Source: Syntrophomonas sp. UBA4922
GTDB lineage: Bacteria > Bacillota > Syntrophomonadia > Syntrophomonadales > Syntrophomonadaceae
Length of the DNA stretch: 36,763 nucleotides
NCBI GenBank assembly: GCA_002398825.1
Contig: DHBS01000028.1
Span: forward strand, 52,480-89,242
Reading direction: 5' to 3'
The stretch's first letter is position 1, and the number at the start of each line of letters is the position of its first letter. Under the pieces are notes generated by a model. It worked only from the letters and a program-made list of their open reading frames with translations, made no database searches and was not told the DNA's origin. The translations under genes were made by a program, and so were the position numbers. Of this stretch, positions 1-7,961 are shown piece after piece.

Positions 1-1055
1 TGGAAGAGGCTTTGAATGCCCTGGAGAGGCTGACCGGTATGGAAATCAGCGGGGCCTTAATCGGATTTTCAGGGACCAGCCTGTCAACAATCAATAATCA
101 TACCGTCGTAGCAGTAGGAACCCCCAGCTACGAGATATCCCAGGATGATAAGAGCCGAGTTCTGCATTCGGCGCAGACCATTTCCCTTCCGCCTGATAAA
201 AGTATTGTGCAGGTCGTGGAACGTCAATACATCATCGACGGATACGACGGGGTCAAGGAACCGGTAGGAATGGTAGGAAGCCGCCTGGAAGCAGAGATTA
301 CGGTTATCGTTGCTGCCATTGCCGCGGTTCAAAACTTGCAGCGCAGCGCCGGCAGAATCAATCTGGAGGTCGAAGGTTTAGTATTCAATCCCCTGTTGAC
401 AGCGGAGGCAGTTTTGATGCCTACTGAAATGGAGATGGGGGTGGCTCTGGTTGACATCGGTGGAGGCGCCATAGATGTCAGCGTATTTGAACGGGGCAGC
501 CTGTTATGTGCCTCGGTCTTGCCCCTGGGAGGGGAGCATATTACCAAAGATCTGGCTATTATTCTAAAAACTTCATTGGAGGAGGCCGCCAGCCTTAAAG
601 AACGCAGTGAGATAACGGCTTTACAAGCAGACGATGATGCAGTGATAGAGATAAAAGACGTTCAGGGCCAGCCAGGGCACCAGGTTTCTCAGCAATTGGT
701 CGCCGAGATCATCTCAGCGCGGGTTCTGGAAATCGCGCAAATGGTTTATAGGGAATTGAGGCAGTTTGATGCCATTAATAGAATACCGGCCGGAATTGTA
801 GTCACCGGAGGCGGGGCAGAACTAATTGGCATGCCGGAGTTGTTTGAGGAATATCTGGGAGTTCCAGTAAGATTGGGGGCTCCGGATAGGGTGATAGGCT
901 TAGCCAGCGAATACAGACGGCCCTGCTACGGTGCGGCAGTGGGCGGTTTAATCTGTGCAGCCCGGCACATGGGGCCTCATAAATTTGAAAACAAACGTGG
1001 CCTGTCAAGCTTGATTGACAGAATGGGCGAATGGTATAAGGATTTTTTTAGGTAA
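1..1055 (+). CDS. ftsA: Cell division protein FtsA (5'-truncated by window)
   Basis: FtsA is the actin-like ATPase that tethers FtsZ filaments to the membrane at the division site. The reading frame is open to the left edge, so the first TTG at position 12 is not the real start; by family length about 60-70 N-terminal residues are missing. What remains shows the actin-fold phosphate-binding motif DIGGGAIDVSVF followed by LPLGGEHITKDLA, the second nucleotide-binding motif GIVVTGGGAELIGM, and a C-terminal basic, amphipathic tail ending in WYKDFFR, as expected for the FtsA membrane-targeting helix. It lies 20 bases upstream of ftsZ, the usual ftsA-ftsZ operon order. Seen: motifs and order. Family knowledge: function. 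Confidence 0.96.
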   Translation, partial: EEALNALERLTGMEISGALIGFSGTSLSTINNHTVVAVGTPSYEISQDDKSRVLHSAQTISLPPDKSIVQVVERQYIIDGYDGVKEPVGMVGSRLEAEITVIVAAIAAVQNLQRSAGRINLEVEGLVFNPLLTAEAVLMPTEMEMGVALVDIGGGAIDVSVFERGSLLCASVLPLGGEHITKDLAIILKTSLEEAASLKERSEITALQADDDAVIEIKDVQGQPGHQVSQQLVAEIISARVLEIAQMVYRELRQFDAINRIPAGIVVTGGGAELIGMPELFEEYLGVPVRLGAPDRVIGLASEYRRPCYGAAVGGLICAARHMGPHKFENKRGLSSLIDRMGEWYKDFFR

Positions 1056-1075
1056 AGGACAGAGGAGGTTATTTA

Positions 1076-2158
1076 ATGCCATTGGATTTTGACGTTGAGA
1101 TGCAACAGTTTGCTGACATCAAAGTCATAGGAATCGGCGGCGGCGGTAACAACGCCATTAATCGCATGATTGAAGCCGGTTTAAAAGGGGTTGAATTTGT
1201 AGCTGTAAATACTGATTCGCAAGCATTGTGGATTTCCAAAGCGGACAAGAAGATCCAGGTAGGTGAAAAGCTGACCAAAGGTCTGGGCGCGGGCGCCGAC
1301 CCGGAGATCGGACTCAAAGCGGCTGAAGAGAACGCCGATGAAATCAAACGAGCCCTGCAGGGAGCCGATATGGTTTTTGTAACCGCAGGGATGGGCGGCG
1401 GCACCGGCACCGGTGGCGCGCCGGTGATTGCCAGAATAGCCCGGGAGCTGGGTGCACTCACAGTAGGTGTTGTTACCCGGCCGTTTACTTTTGAAGGCCG
1501 CAAGCGCAATTCGCAAGCGGAAAGCGGTATACATAACCTGCGTGAAGAAGTGGACAGCCTGATCACTATACCCAATGACCGCCTGCTGCAGGTGGTAGAG
1601 AAGAATACCGCTTTTAACGATGCCTTCCGCATCGCCGATGACATTCTTCGCCAGGGCGTGCAGGGCATTTCGGATCTCATCGCTGTACCCGGCGTCATAA
1701 ACTGCGACTTTGCCGATGTCAAAACCGTCATGAAAAATACCGGCTCGGCGCTGATGGGCATCGGCACCGCCAAAGGGGAAAACCGGGCCGCGGAAGCTGC
1801 CCGTATGGCCATTTCGAGCCCGTTATTGGAAACCTCCATCGACGGAGCCAAAGGGGTGTTGTTTAACATCAGCGGGGGAGGAGGCCTCACCCTGTTCGAG
1901 ATCTATGAAGCGGCCGAGATTATTCATCAGGCGGTTGACGCGGAAGCCAATATCATCTTCGGCGCCAATATCATAGAGAGCCTGGAAGATGAGGTGCGCG
2001 TCACCGTGATCGCCACCGGATTCAGCGCCTATAAGCCCAGACTGGGAGAGACCACCAAAGGCAGAGCGGGCATTGACGCCCCACCTACTTTTACGGAAAA
2101 AGGCGACCTCGAAATTCCGCCCTTTTTGCGCAGCCGTAAGCGCTCGGACAATAGATGA
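1076..2158 (+). CDS. ftsZ: Cell division protein FtsZ
   Basis: FtsZ is the tubulin-like GTPase that polymerises into the cytokinetic Z-ring. The 360-residue protein has the N-terminal Rossmann motif IGGGGNNAINRMI, the tubulin signature GGGTGTGGAPV at about residues 107-117, the T7-loop motif NCDFADVKTVM, and a conserved C-terminal peptide IPPFLRSRKR that binds FtsA and other partners. The linker between the core and this tail is short. The ATG is preceded by a strong Shine-Dalgarno site (AGGAGG, about 1061-1066). The gene follows ftsA directly and ends about 40 bases before an intrinsic terminator. Confidence 0.98.
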   Translation: MPLDFDVEMQQFADIKVIGIGGGGNNAINRMIEAGLKGVEFVAVNTDSQALWISKADKKIQVGEKLTKGLGAGADPEIGLKAAEENADEIKRALQGADMVFVTAGMGGGTGTGGAPVIARIARELGALTVGVVTRPFTFEGRKRNSQAESGIHNLREEVDSLITIPNDRLLQVVEKNTAFNDAFRIADDILRQGVQGISDLIAVPGVINCDFADVKTVMKNTGSALMGIGTAKGENRAAEAARMAISSPLLETSIDGAKGVLFNISGGGGLTLFEIYEAAEIIHQAVDAEANIIFGANIIESLEDEVRVTVIATGFSAYKPRLGETTKGRAGIDAPPTFTEKGDLEIPPFLRSRKRSDNR

Positions 2159-2200
2159 CGCCTGGGCTTAATTATATAAGCAGATAATCAAACCAGCTAG

Positions 2201-2235
2201 AACCGGGAATGTGAATTCTCGGTTTTTTGTTTTTT
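2201..2235 (+). terminator. Intrinsic terminator after ftsZ
   Basis: A 10-base stem (AACCGGGAAT at 2201-2210 with ATTCTCGGTT at 2215-2224, one G-U pair, GTGA loop) runs straight into a T-rich tract to about 2235. It ends the ftsA-ftsZ unit and separates it from the sporulation genes. Confidence 0.85.
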
Positions 2236-2294
2236 ATAGGATAAGAATGTGGGTCAGTCCGGGGCAAATCCAACAAATTATGTTCACCCCCTTC

Positions 2295-2303
2295 TGGTAT
2301 AAT
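2295..2303 (+). promoter_or_regulatory. Extended -10 promoter element upstream of spoIIGA
   Basis: TGGTATAAT is a perfect extended -10 (TGn plus TATAAT). No good -35 hexamer lies 16-18 bases upstream. In Bacillus the spoIIG promoter is a sigma-A promoter with abnormal spacing that needs Spo0A-P. I do not see an exact Spo0A box (TGTCGAA) here, so activation by Spo0A is only inferred from the gene downstream. Confidence 0.5.
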
Positions 2304-2399
2304 CTGTTAAGCATGTGAGCCCAAGAGCAAGAATATGAATGTTTATAGTGAATAAAAACTTACAAAACCACCGGAATTAACTAAAAAGGTGAAGGCGAA

Positions 2400-3278
2400 T
2401 TGAACAATCCCAAAGTCTATTTGGACCTGACCTTTCTCAATAATTTCATAATGGATTTTATAATCCTGTGGGCTACCGCCAGGCTGTCGGGGCTTAAACC
2501 AAAACATTCCCGTATAGCGGTGGCATCGGTGCTGGGGGCGGCCTATGCGGTGGGTTACGTATGGCTGGCGGGTAGCCTGATCTTCAGCATGACCGGCAAA
2601 ATCGTGGTCTCCGTAATTATGGTCATTCTGGCCATCAAACCTGCCCGCTGGCAGGATTATAGCAAGGTCCTGCTGTACTTTTACCTGATCAATTTCACCG
2701 TAGCAGGGGCTACCATCGCCTTTTCCTCACTGTTTGCAGACACCGAATTGGCCCGATTTTTCCCGGCTATCTGGATTGTAGTGGCTGTATTGGCCGCCCT
2801 GGCTATCGGACTGTTCGCGGGCCGCTACGTGAAAGACCATCTTCTTCCCGGGCTGTTAAAGTTTCAGGTGGTCTTGAGATTCGGCAAACAACATTGCATG
2901 GGCCACGGCTTTGTGGACACCGGCAACTCGCTCAAAGATCCCCTGACCAGGAAACCGGTAATTGTGGCGGAATATGGGTTGATAAAACCGTGTCTGCCCC
3001 TCGAACTGCAAAATATGGTGGAAAAGGATCAGAGCGAAGAGGCCCTTTTGGAGCAAATCATTGCCAGCAGCTGGGCAAACCGCCTCAGGCTGATACCCTT
3101 TTCTTCCATCGGAAGAAAAAATGGGATGTTGTTGGGGGTCCGGGCCGATGAGGTGGTGTTGAATATCGGCTCCAAAGATATAATGCACAAAAATGCGGTA
3201 ATAGGAATCTACCGGGAACAGTTGAATCCGCAGGGCAATTATCAGATGTTGATTCCCGCGGATATGGTGGAAGGATAG
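2400..3278 (+). CDS. spoIIGA: Sporulation sigma-E factor-processing peptidase SpoIIGA
   Basis: SpoIIGA is the septum-located aspartic protease that removes the pro-sequence of sigma-E in the mother cell. The 292-residue protein has about five hydrophobic membrane segments in roughly its first 150 residues, then a cytosolic domain with the aspartyl-protease motif GFVDTGNSL (catalytic Asp near residue 173) and a later SSIGRKNGMLLGV segment. The start is TTG, with AGGTGA at about 2388-2393 as the ribosome site. The substrate gene sigE begins 11 bases downstream, the standard Firmicutes pair. Confidence 0.95.
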   Translation: MNNPKVYLDLTFLNNFIMDFIILWATARLSGLKPKHSRIAVASVLGAAYAVGYVWLAGSLIFSMTGKIVVSVIMVILAIKPARWQDYSKVLLYFYLINFTVAGATIAFSSLFADTELARFFPAIWIVVAVLAALAIGLFAGRYVKDHLLPGLLKFQVVLRFGKQHCMGHGFVDTGNSLKDPLTRKPVIVAEYGLIKPCLPLELQNMVEKDQSEEALLEQIIASSWANRLRLIPFSSIGRKNGMLLGVRADEVVLNIGSKDIMHKNAVIGIYREQLNPQGNYQMLIPADMVEG

Positions 3279-3289
3279 GAGGGAATGCT

Positions 3290-4012
3290 ATGGGAATCAG
3301 AGACCTGTTAAAGAACTGGCAGATGAGCCTCATCAGGCTGTACATCAGGAAGAGGATACCACAGTTCATTCATTATATCGGCTCGACAGAAGTATTGCCT
3401 CCACCGCTGCAAGAGAATGAGGAGATGAGCCTGATTTCGCGCCTGGAGCAGGGCGACGCCGGGGTAAAAGCCAAACTGATCGAGCATAACCTGCGCCTGG
3501 TGGTATATATCGCCAAAAAGTTCGAAAACACCGGTATCAACATTGAAGACCTGGTTTCCATCGGCACTATTGGCCTAATCAAAGCGGTCAATACCTTTGA
3601 ACCGAAAAAGAATATCAAACTGGCCACCTACGCTTCGCGCTGCATTGAAAACGAAATCCTCATGTACCTGCGCCGAAATCTGAAAAACCGCGGCGAAGTC
3701 TCCCTGGATGAGCCTCTTAATGTGGATTGGGACGGCAATGAACTCTTGCTGTCCGATGTTCTGGGAACTGACGGGGACATGATCTACAAACGCATTGAAC
3801 ATGAAGTGGAAAAGAGCCTTTTGTGGCAGGCCATGCATAAATTGAGCAGCCGGGAAAAAACCATCATTCAGCTTCGCTTCGGCCTGGGGGATGGATTGGA
3901 AAAAACCCAGAAGGAAGTGGCCGATATTTTAGGGATATCACAATCCTATATTTCACGCCTGGAGAAAAGAATCCTGAAAAGGCTGCAGCGAGAGATTCGA
4001 AAAATCGAATAA
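3290..4012 (+). CDS. sigE: RNA polymerase sporulation sigma factor pro-SigE
   Basis: Sigma-E directs early mother-cell transcription in sporulation. The 240-residue protein matches the family length of about 239. It starts with a basic, amphipathic pro-sequence of roughly 25-30 residues, followed by HYIGSTEVLPPPL, which corresponds to the known processing region. Region 2 is clear (NLRLVVYIAKKFENTG, IEDLVSIGTIGLIKAVNTF, ATYASRCIENEILMYLRRN) and so is the region 4 helix-turn-helix (TQKEVADILGISQSYISRLE). The ATG follows a GGAGG site. It is cotranscribed with spoIIGA and followed by palindromes at 4025-4049 and 4103-4129. Confidence 0.97.
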   Translation: MGIRDLLKNWQMSLIRLYIRKRIPQFIHYIGSTEVLPPPLQENEEMSLISRLEQGDAGVKAKLIEHNLRLVVYIAKKFENTGINIEDLVSIGTIGLIKAVNTFEPKKNIKLATYASRCIENEILMYLRRNLKNRGEVSLDEPLNVDWDGNELLLSDVLGTDGDMIYKRIEHEVEKSLLWQAMHKLSSREKTIIQLRFGLGDGLEKTQKEVADILGISQSYISRLEKRILKRLQREIRKIE

Positions 4013-4024
4013 AGGCGGGAATTT

Positions 4025-4049
4025 GGGGCAGACTTCATCGTCTGTCCCC
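4025..4049. repeat. Short GC-rich palindrome between sigE and sigG
   Basis: GGGGCAGAC (4025-4033) can pair with GTCTGTCCCC (4040-4049) with one bulged base. No T-run follows, so it does not look like a terminator. Its GGGG/CCCC-ended arms resemble the palindromes at 5105-5143 and 13732-13784. Confidence 0.5.
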
Positions 4050-4102
4050 GCTAAATAGCGAATAAATCCGGGCTGCTACGTAAACAATTTAATTAAGGGA
4101 AT

Positions 4103-4129
4103 ATAGTGCTTAAAATAGCACTATTTTTT
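4103..4129 (+). terminator. Intrinsic terminator between sigE and sigG
   Basis: A perfect 8-base stem (ATAGTGCT 4103-4110 with AGCACTAT 4117-4124, six-base loop) is followed by six T's (4124-4129). It ends 40 bases before the sigG start. It may limit read-through from spoIIG into sigG, which elsewhere has its own forespore promoter; I could not identify that promoter with confidence. Confidence 0.75.
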
Positions 4130-4169
4130 ATGAGTGCCAATGCAAATGCTATGAAGGGAAGGAACCGGC

Positions 4170-4940
4170 TTGATCAATAAAGTTGAGATATGCGGGGTCA
4201 ATACCTCCAAACTTCCCGTGCTGAAAAATGATGAGATGAGAGTGCTGTTTAAGGAGTTTCAGTCGGGTGATCAGGAGGCCAGGGATAAACTGATACAGGG
4301 CAACCTGCGGTTGGTTTTAAGTGTGATACAGCGTTTCAGCAACCGCGGGGAATTCGTGGACGATCTATTCCAGGTGGGTTGCATCGGACTGATTAAAGCC
4401 ATAGATAATTTTGATTTGAGCCAGAATGTGCGTTTCTCCACCTACGCGGTGCCTATGATCATCGGGGAGATCCGGCGCTACCTGCGCGACAACAACCCGG
4501 TCAGGGTTTCCCGCTCTCTGCGCGACATCGCTTACAAAGCCCTGCAGGTCAGAGAACGGCTGGTCTCGGATCATTCTTCCGAGCCGACCGTGGTTCAAAT
4601 CGCCAAAGAGCTGGAACTGCCCCGCGAAGAGGTGGTGTTTGCCCTGGATGCCATTCAGGATCCGGTGTCACTATTTGAACCTATTTATAATGACGGCGGC
4701 GACCCGATTCTGGTAATGGACCAGATCAGCGATGACAAGAACACCGACGATCTGTGGCTGGAGGAAATCAGCATCAAAGAAGCCATGAAAAAGCTGAATG
4801 AGCGGGAAAAGCATATCGTTTCACTAAGATTTTTCGCGGGCAAGACCCAGATGGAGGTTGCCGATGAAATAGGCATTTCCCAAGCTCAAGTATCCCGCCT
4901 GGAAAAAGCTGCCCTCAAACAGCTTAAAAAGTATATTTGA
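4170..4940 (+). CDS. sigG: RNA polymerase sporulation sigma factor SigG
   Basis: Sigma-G controls late forespore gene expression. The 256-residue protein is very close to the Bacillus family form: N-terminal KVEICGVNTSKLPVLK (the segment linked to anti-sigma and gating control), region 2 NLRLVLSVIQRFSNRGE and DDLFQVGCIGLIKAIDNFDL, FSTYAVPMIIGEIRRYLRDN, and region 4 KTQMEVADEIGISQAQVSRL. The start is TTG after AAGGGAAGGA. It follows sigE as in most spore formers, but a terminator-like hairpin lies between them. Confidence 0.97.
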   Translation: MINKVEICGVNTSKLPVLKNDEMRVLFKEFQSGDQEARDKLIQGNLRLVLSVIQRFSNRGEFVDDLFQVGCIGLIKAIDNFDLSQNVRFSTYAVPMIIGEIRRYLRDNNPVRVSRSLRDIAYKALQVRERLVSDHSSEPTVVQIAKELELPREEVVFALDAIQDPVSLFEPIYNDGGDPILVMDQISDDKNTDDLWLEEISIKEAMKKLNEREKHIVSLRFFAGKTQMEVADEIGISQAQVSRLEKAALKQLKKYI

Positions 4941-4962
4941 AGGTGCGCTAGGAGGCTAGAAT

Positions 4963-5100
4963 ATGGGCAACAAAATCATAACGATGTTTTTGGTTATGGC
5001 CGTTCTAGGTTTGTTGATGCCTTTGACCCAGGAGTTATTGGCGGTTGAAAATGCCTTTACGGTAGACAACCTGGTGCGCATAGAACTGCCCGCTGAATAA
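4963..5100 (+). CDS. Small 45-aa hydrophobic protein downstream of sigG
   Basis: A 45-codon ATG ORF with a good ribosome site (GGAGG at 4951-4955, 7 bases before the ATG). The product begins MGNKIITMFLVMAVLGLLMP: a short basic N-terminus, a hydrophobic stretch of about 15-18 residues, and then a polar acidic tail (VENAFTVDN) ending in LPAE. This fits a small membrane or secreted peptide. It starts 22 bases after sigG and could be cotranscribed with it in the forespore. I do not recognise a family; the ORF could be the worn-down N-terminus of a larger secreted protein cut by the palindrome that begins right after its stop. Confidence 0.5.
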   Translation: MGNKIITMFLVMAVLGLLMPLTQELLAVENAFTVDNLVRIELPAE

Positions 5101-5104
5101 ATGT

Positions 5105-5143
5105 CAAATGGGGACGTTCCCATTGGTTCCCCGTCCCCATTTG
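5105..5143. repeat. REP-like palindrome between sigG unit and MACPF gene
   Basis: CAAATGGGGACG (5105-5116) is perfectly complementary to CGTCCCCATTTG (5132-5143), with a 15-base loop that itself contains TTCCC/GGTTCCCC. No T-run follows on either strand. It sits between convergent genes and resembles the palindrome family noted at 4025 and 13732. Confidence 0.7.
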
Positions 5144-5151
5144 TCCCTTGA

Positions 5152-7218
5152 TTATCTGATGTATTTAATATATATGAACTTGCCGCCTACACTTTTATTG
5201 ACATCAGCCGGGCTTTGGGTATTCTGCCAATATACACTGGGCCAATCGGGGTTAACGTTATCCGGATTATCGAAAACCACTGTAATATCCGTTATGGGCG
5301 GCAAAGTATTCGCTTTGCTCGTCCACAGATAGATAAACTTTCCGCCCGAACCCCAATTTAAATCCATGCTATTTCGCGTATAATCAACGTAGTTCGAATT
5401 GTGGTTCATGGAGTTTGTCTCCGAGCCCGCCGAACTTCCCCGGTATTCCATAAAGAAATCGGTATAGGCCTCATCGATGTTTTCTCCCAGTTTATAGCAC
5501 AAATAGATGAAATTCCCGCCTGCACCCGCGTTCAAGTCAGCATTGATCAGCTGATACCCGGGAGGACATTGGCTTCTTGCGTTCCATTCGTTTTTGTCTG
5601 CGACGAATACGATATCCGTTACATATTTTTGCACAGGCCACTGGTTTCCCTGGGCCAGATTCAGCTTTTCGAATTCGGCTTTAAGGCTGGCGGCCCTGGC
5701 CGGATCGCTGCAAAGCTCCCAAATAGGCACGAGAGCCCTGGCAGTGGTATTGCCGAAATCGACCAGCGTACCCTTGTCCTCCAATGTGCTTTCCCATTTC
5801 GTCAGTGCCTGGGGATCGTTTACAAATTGATTGATATTCAGAGCGAAACCGCCGCCATAGCTGTGGAGGATCTGCTCCTTGTCGCTGTCATACGTGGATT
5901 TATTCTTGACGTTTTGATATTGGGCGCTGCCCCCGGCGCTGAATATGACGGCATTAAAGTCTGCTTTTGTAGCGGTTTTAAAGTTTTCATAACTGGTTGA
6001 CGCCTTGGAACTGGCAGTAATGCTATAATCAACTCTGCCTCCGGTAATCGTATCGACAAGTACGTATTGGCCGAAGTTGGCAAAAACCGTATTGGCGGAA
6101 ATGCTGCTGTCATTCAGCATCTGCTTGGCATCAGCGGTGAGGTAGTCTTTTAAGTCGGCCGTTCCGTTGACGTATACGCCGTACTTTTTAACCACATAGC
6201 TATAGGTGGAAAAATAGTTGTTCAGTTTTTGGGTGCGTGCCGAATCAAAATTAGCCTTAACCGAACCGCCAAAGCCAAAATAGCTGCCCGAGGCGCTTAT
6301 TTTGGTAGACATGTTATTGCTGTATGACCTGATGGATTCGCTGATATTTTGACTGTTTACGCCCTCATCATAACGAATTCGTTCCATTTTTTGGTTCTGA
6401 ATGAGCTTCCCAGTATCTAAAACCGGCTGCTTTAACGAATCCACAGATGCGTATTTGCCAAAGACATCATAGCCTCTGCCCACCCGCATAACTACAGGAA
6501 TATCCGCTTCATTCATGGTTACTTTATAAGCTTTTCCAACCTGCTCAACTGCCCAGGTACCTTTGAGTTTACTGATATCGATTGAAATCATCGGAGTGAT
6601 ATCTGGTTTTACGGGCGTAACTACCGAGGGGGTCTCTTTAATATCCGGCAACGACGGGAGAATAGGCTTAACAGGCTTAACGATTGCTTCGCCTGATGAG
6701 CCTGTTTTGGTTATGGTTACTTTTCTGGCGACTTCTTCCCATTGAACGTCACAGCCCAGGGTTTCCGTAACAAATCGGAGGGGCAGCATGGTCCGCCCGT
6801 TGATAATCAGGGGTTTTACATTGACATTGTCAGGATCTATGGGAACAGTTTTTCCATTGACCAATGCATTGCTTTGCCCAATCCATAGTTCCATTTTGGT
6901 TTCACCTAATGACACCGTTACTTTTCTGGTTTCATTATCCCAGGCCACATCAGCGCCCAGGGGAGTCGCGGCAAATCTGATCGGCAGCATGGTCCGGCTT
7001 TCAATAATGGTAGGGCTGACATCCATAACAATCAGTTCGCCATTGGCGGTATAGGTGTTGTTGTCGAGGATAAAAACCATCACCGTCTCCTGGCTTTTTG
7101 ATGTTTCAGCAGCGATGGCGAGCAAAGGAAAAAACATCATTAAACTCGCTAATACCCACGATATGGCTAATACTGGTGAGGAAATGTTTCGACATTTTGG
7201 GTTCGTAATAATTTTCAT
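5152..7218 (-). CDS. Secreted MACPF pore-former-like protein with stalk (CuAO-N) domain and C-terminal MABP-like repeats
   Basis: About 688 residues. I prefer the ATG at 7218 (AGGAGG 9 bases upstream) over the TTG one codon earlier. Order: signal peptide to about residue 39 (hydrophobic core, then IAA/ET cleavage-like site); a copper-amine-oxidase N-terminal 'stalk' domain at about 48-172 with two copies of the pattern RTMLPIRF...LG.D..W; a proline-rich linker (about 175-210); a MACPF/perforin-like domain at about 215-525 with GRGYDVFGKYAS and the signature-like NFGQYVLVDTITGGRVDY; and a C-terminal region at about 530-688 with three repeats ending GGNFIYLCYK, GGKFIYLWTS and GGKFIYIKYI, as in MABP beta-prism domains. 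MACPF proteins form membrane pores; MABP domains can bind membranes. Target and secretion fate are inferred. It lies downstream of a tetR gene on the same strand. Confidence 0.82.
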   Translation of the reverse strand: MKIITNPKCRNISSPVLAISWVLASLMMFFPLLAIAAETSKSQETVMVFILDNNTYTANGELIVMDVSPTIIESRTMLPIRFAATPLGADVAWDNETRKVTVSLGETKMELWIGQSNALVNGKTVPIDPDNVNVKPLIINGRTMLPLRFVTETLGCDVQWEEVARKVTITKTGSSGEAIVKPVKPILPSLPDIKETPSVVTPVKPDITPMISIDISKLKGTWAVEQVGKAYKVTMNEADIPVVMRVGRGYDVFGKYASVDSLKQPVLDTGKLIQNQKMERIRYDEGVNSQNISESIRSYSNNMSTKISASGSYFGFGGSVKANFDSARTQKLNNYFSTYSYVVKKYGVYVNGTADLKDYLTADAKQMLNDSSISANTVFANFGQYVLVDTITGGRVDYSITASSKASTSYENFKTATKADFNAVIFSAGGSAQYQNVKNKSTYDSDKEQILHSYGGGFALNINQFVNDPQALTKWESTLEDKGTLVDFGNTTARALVPIWELCSDPARAASLKAEFEKLNLAQGNQWPVQKYVTDIVFVADKNEWNARSQCPPGYQLINADLNAGAGGNFIYLCYKLGENIDEAYTDFFMEYRGSSAGSETNSMNHNSNYVDYTRNSMDLNWGSGGKFIYLWTSKANTLPPITDITVVFDNPDNVNPDWPSVYWQNTQSPADVNKSVGGKFIYIKYIR

Positions 7219-7236
7219 CAATACCGACCTCCTGTT

Positions 7237-7284
7237 TAATCAAATGATTAGTTGGTACATGTTTATAAAGCATCGATGTGCTTT
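7237..7284 (-). promoter_or_regulatory. Palindromes in the tetR-MACPF intergenic region
   Basis: Two dyads lie just upstream of the MACPF ribosome site: TAATCA-AA-TGATTA (7237-7250) and AAAGCA-TCGATG-TGCTTT (7267-7284). Either could be a regulator-binding site. I see no convincing -35/-10 pair here, so transcription from the tetR promoter is also possible. Confidence 0.35.
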
Positions 7285-7328
7285 AAGAAATATAGTATTC
7301 TTCCCCTGATTCTTAAACGAAGCAATCA

Positions 7329-7946
7329 TCATCCCTGTTTTTCCAGACGCTCAAATACAAAATCCACGTGGTCCGATAGTTTCTGAATAACGACGGTATG
7401 ATCACCGCCTTCCTGAACGGCAACCAAAAGGTCTAAAATAATGCCCATGAAGCCGTAATTCAATTCTTCGGCGGCGATTCTCAGATCAGTATCATCCCGT
7501 ATCTTTCCCTTTGCCGCCATGGTCCTCAGTATTGCCTCGTAGTAATCCGCCGGTTCTTTCAGCATGAATTCCTTGACAAAGTTTCTGGCCTTTTGATTTA
7601 TATACTGTTCCATCAATATGATCAGGGCCATTTTATCGATTCTGGAGGTCCTGTTCTTAACATATTTGATGAATAGCAGCCTGAAAATCTCCCGGGGCGC
7701 CATAAATTCGATTTCATACTCAAGTTCTTTTTGATCCGGCTTTTGGGCCTGCATTCCTTCCTGAAAACAGTCAAATATATGGTTCAGGATATCTTCTTTG
7801 TTTCTAAAATGGTTATATATTGAGCTTTCCTTTATTCCTGCCCCATAAGCTATCTTTCTTACAGATACACCGTTATAGCCATGCCTGGAAAACATATCTA
7901 TTGCCACATCAAATATTTTTTCTCTTGTTCCGGACAGCCGTTTCAT
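7329..7946 (-). CDS. TetR/AcrR family transcriptional regulator
   Basis: A 205-residue protein with the classic TetR N-terminal DNA-binding domain: RLSGTREKIFDVAIDMF, RHGYNGVSVRKIAYGAGI and SSIYNHFRNKEDILNHIF (about residues 3-56). An all-helical ligand-binding domain of about 145 residues follows, with no recognisable ligand class. The ATG start lies about 7 bases downstream of an AAAGGGA ribosome site. The gene sits upstream of the MACPF gene on the same strand with 110 bases between them, so it probably controls itself and that gene. Palindromes upstream (7962-8029) are candidate operators. Confidence 0.88.
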   Translation of the reverse strand: MKRLSGTREKIFDVAIDMFSRHGYNGVSVRKIAYGAGIKESSIYNHFRNKEDILNHIFDCFQEGMQAQKPDQKELEYEIEFMAPREIFRLLFIKYVKNRTSRIDKMALIILMEQYINQKARNFVKEFMLKEPADYYEAILRTMAAKGKIRDDTDLRIAAEELNYGFMGIILDLLVAVQEGGDHTVVIQKLSDHVDFVFERLEKQG

Positions 7947-7961
7947 TTTTTAATCCCTTTC

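Noticed and set aside
1069..1890. A long minus-strand ORF (273 codons) opposite ftsZ
   Set aside because: A proline/serine/alanine-rich shadow of the ftsZ codon pattern; ftsZ is certain.
5401..6000. A 199-codon plus-strand ORF inside the MACPF gene
   Set aside because: Antisense to a coherent multi-domain protein; no domain of its own.
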